Below, one piece after another: positions 34,991 through 64,000 of a DNA stretch of 64,000 bases. The DNA is from Oncomelania hupensis. Taxonomy: Eukaryota > Mollusca > Gastropoda > Littorinimorpha > Pomatiopsidae. A program made the translations under genes and the position numbers. Under the pieces are notes generated by a model. The model saw nothing but the letters and a program-made list of their open reading frames with translations, was not told where the DNA came from and searched no databases. The stretch is from the NCBI GenBank assembly GCA_036898135.1, contig CM072515.1, positions 24,768,194 through 24,832,193 on the forward strand. Reading direction: 5' to 3'. The stretch's first letter is position 1. Each line of letters starts with the position of its first letter.

Positions 34991-64000
<29,010 letters not shown>

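Overview
This is a eukaryotic nuclear window: AT-rich, with multi-exon genes, GT-AG introns and many dispersed repeats. The gene content points to a lophotrochozoan, most likely a gastropod mollusc. It holds an Ig-plus-C1q secreted protein of the gastropod defence-lectin type, a MOLO-1-like TPM protein, TTAGGG-type telomere-like arrays, TGACCTTGACCTT-rich repeats and tRNA-derived SINEs. The species cannot be named from sequence alone.

Layout. (1) 222-6882, minus: a six-exon secreted Ig/C1q gene with one frame-breaking base in its Ig exon. (2) 9192-10877, minus: a single-exon hedgehog acyltransferase (HHAT, MBOAT family). A small unrecognised ORF lies just upstream (10956-11246) and ends at a splice-donor-like site. 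(3) 11.3-18.3 kb: intergenic, with simple repeats and a decayed non-LTR retrotransposon (14530-17700). (4) 18387-24148, plus: a five-exon, 250-residue MOLO-1/TPM-domain membrane protein whose third intron is full of mobile-element debris. (5) 24.4-34.3 kb: a solo LTR with target-site duplication, several copies of a roughly 575-bp repeat and otherwise gene-poor sequence. (6) 34991-64000, minus: the 3' part of a ROS1/Sevenless receptor tyrosine kinase gene. I could trace 31 coding exons with consistent splice phases (6271 coding bases, about 2089 residues). They encode FN3 domains, two YWTD beta-propellers, a transmembrane helix, a complete kinase and a long cytoplasmic tail. The 5' end lies beyond the window.

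The protein-coding genes look ordinary in function: defence-type lectin, hedgehog-ligand palmitoylation, receptor modulation and receptor tyrosine kinase signalling. No operon logic joins them. The less ordinary material is in the repeats and introns. It includes a pair of inverted TTAA-flanked MITEs carrying perfect palindromes, one nested in an older 2.1-kb DNA transposon. It also includes a repeat family that spreads nuclear-receptor-like TCAAGGTCA motifs, two small CAG-ended elements with 5-bp duplications, telomere-like arrays between imperfect inverted flanks, and an LTR end that stops 8 bp from a ROS1 splice donor. All exon boundaries were read by eye from splice signals and reading-frame continuity; no alignment or search was run.
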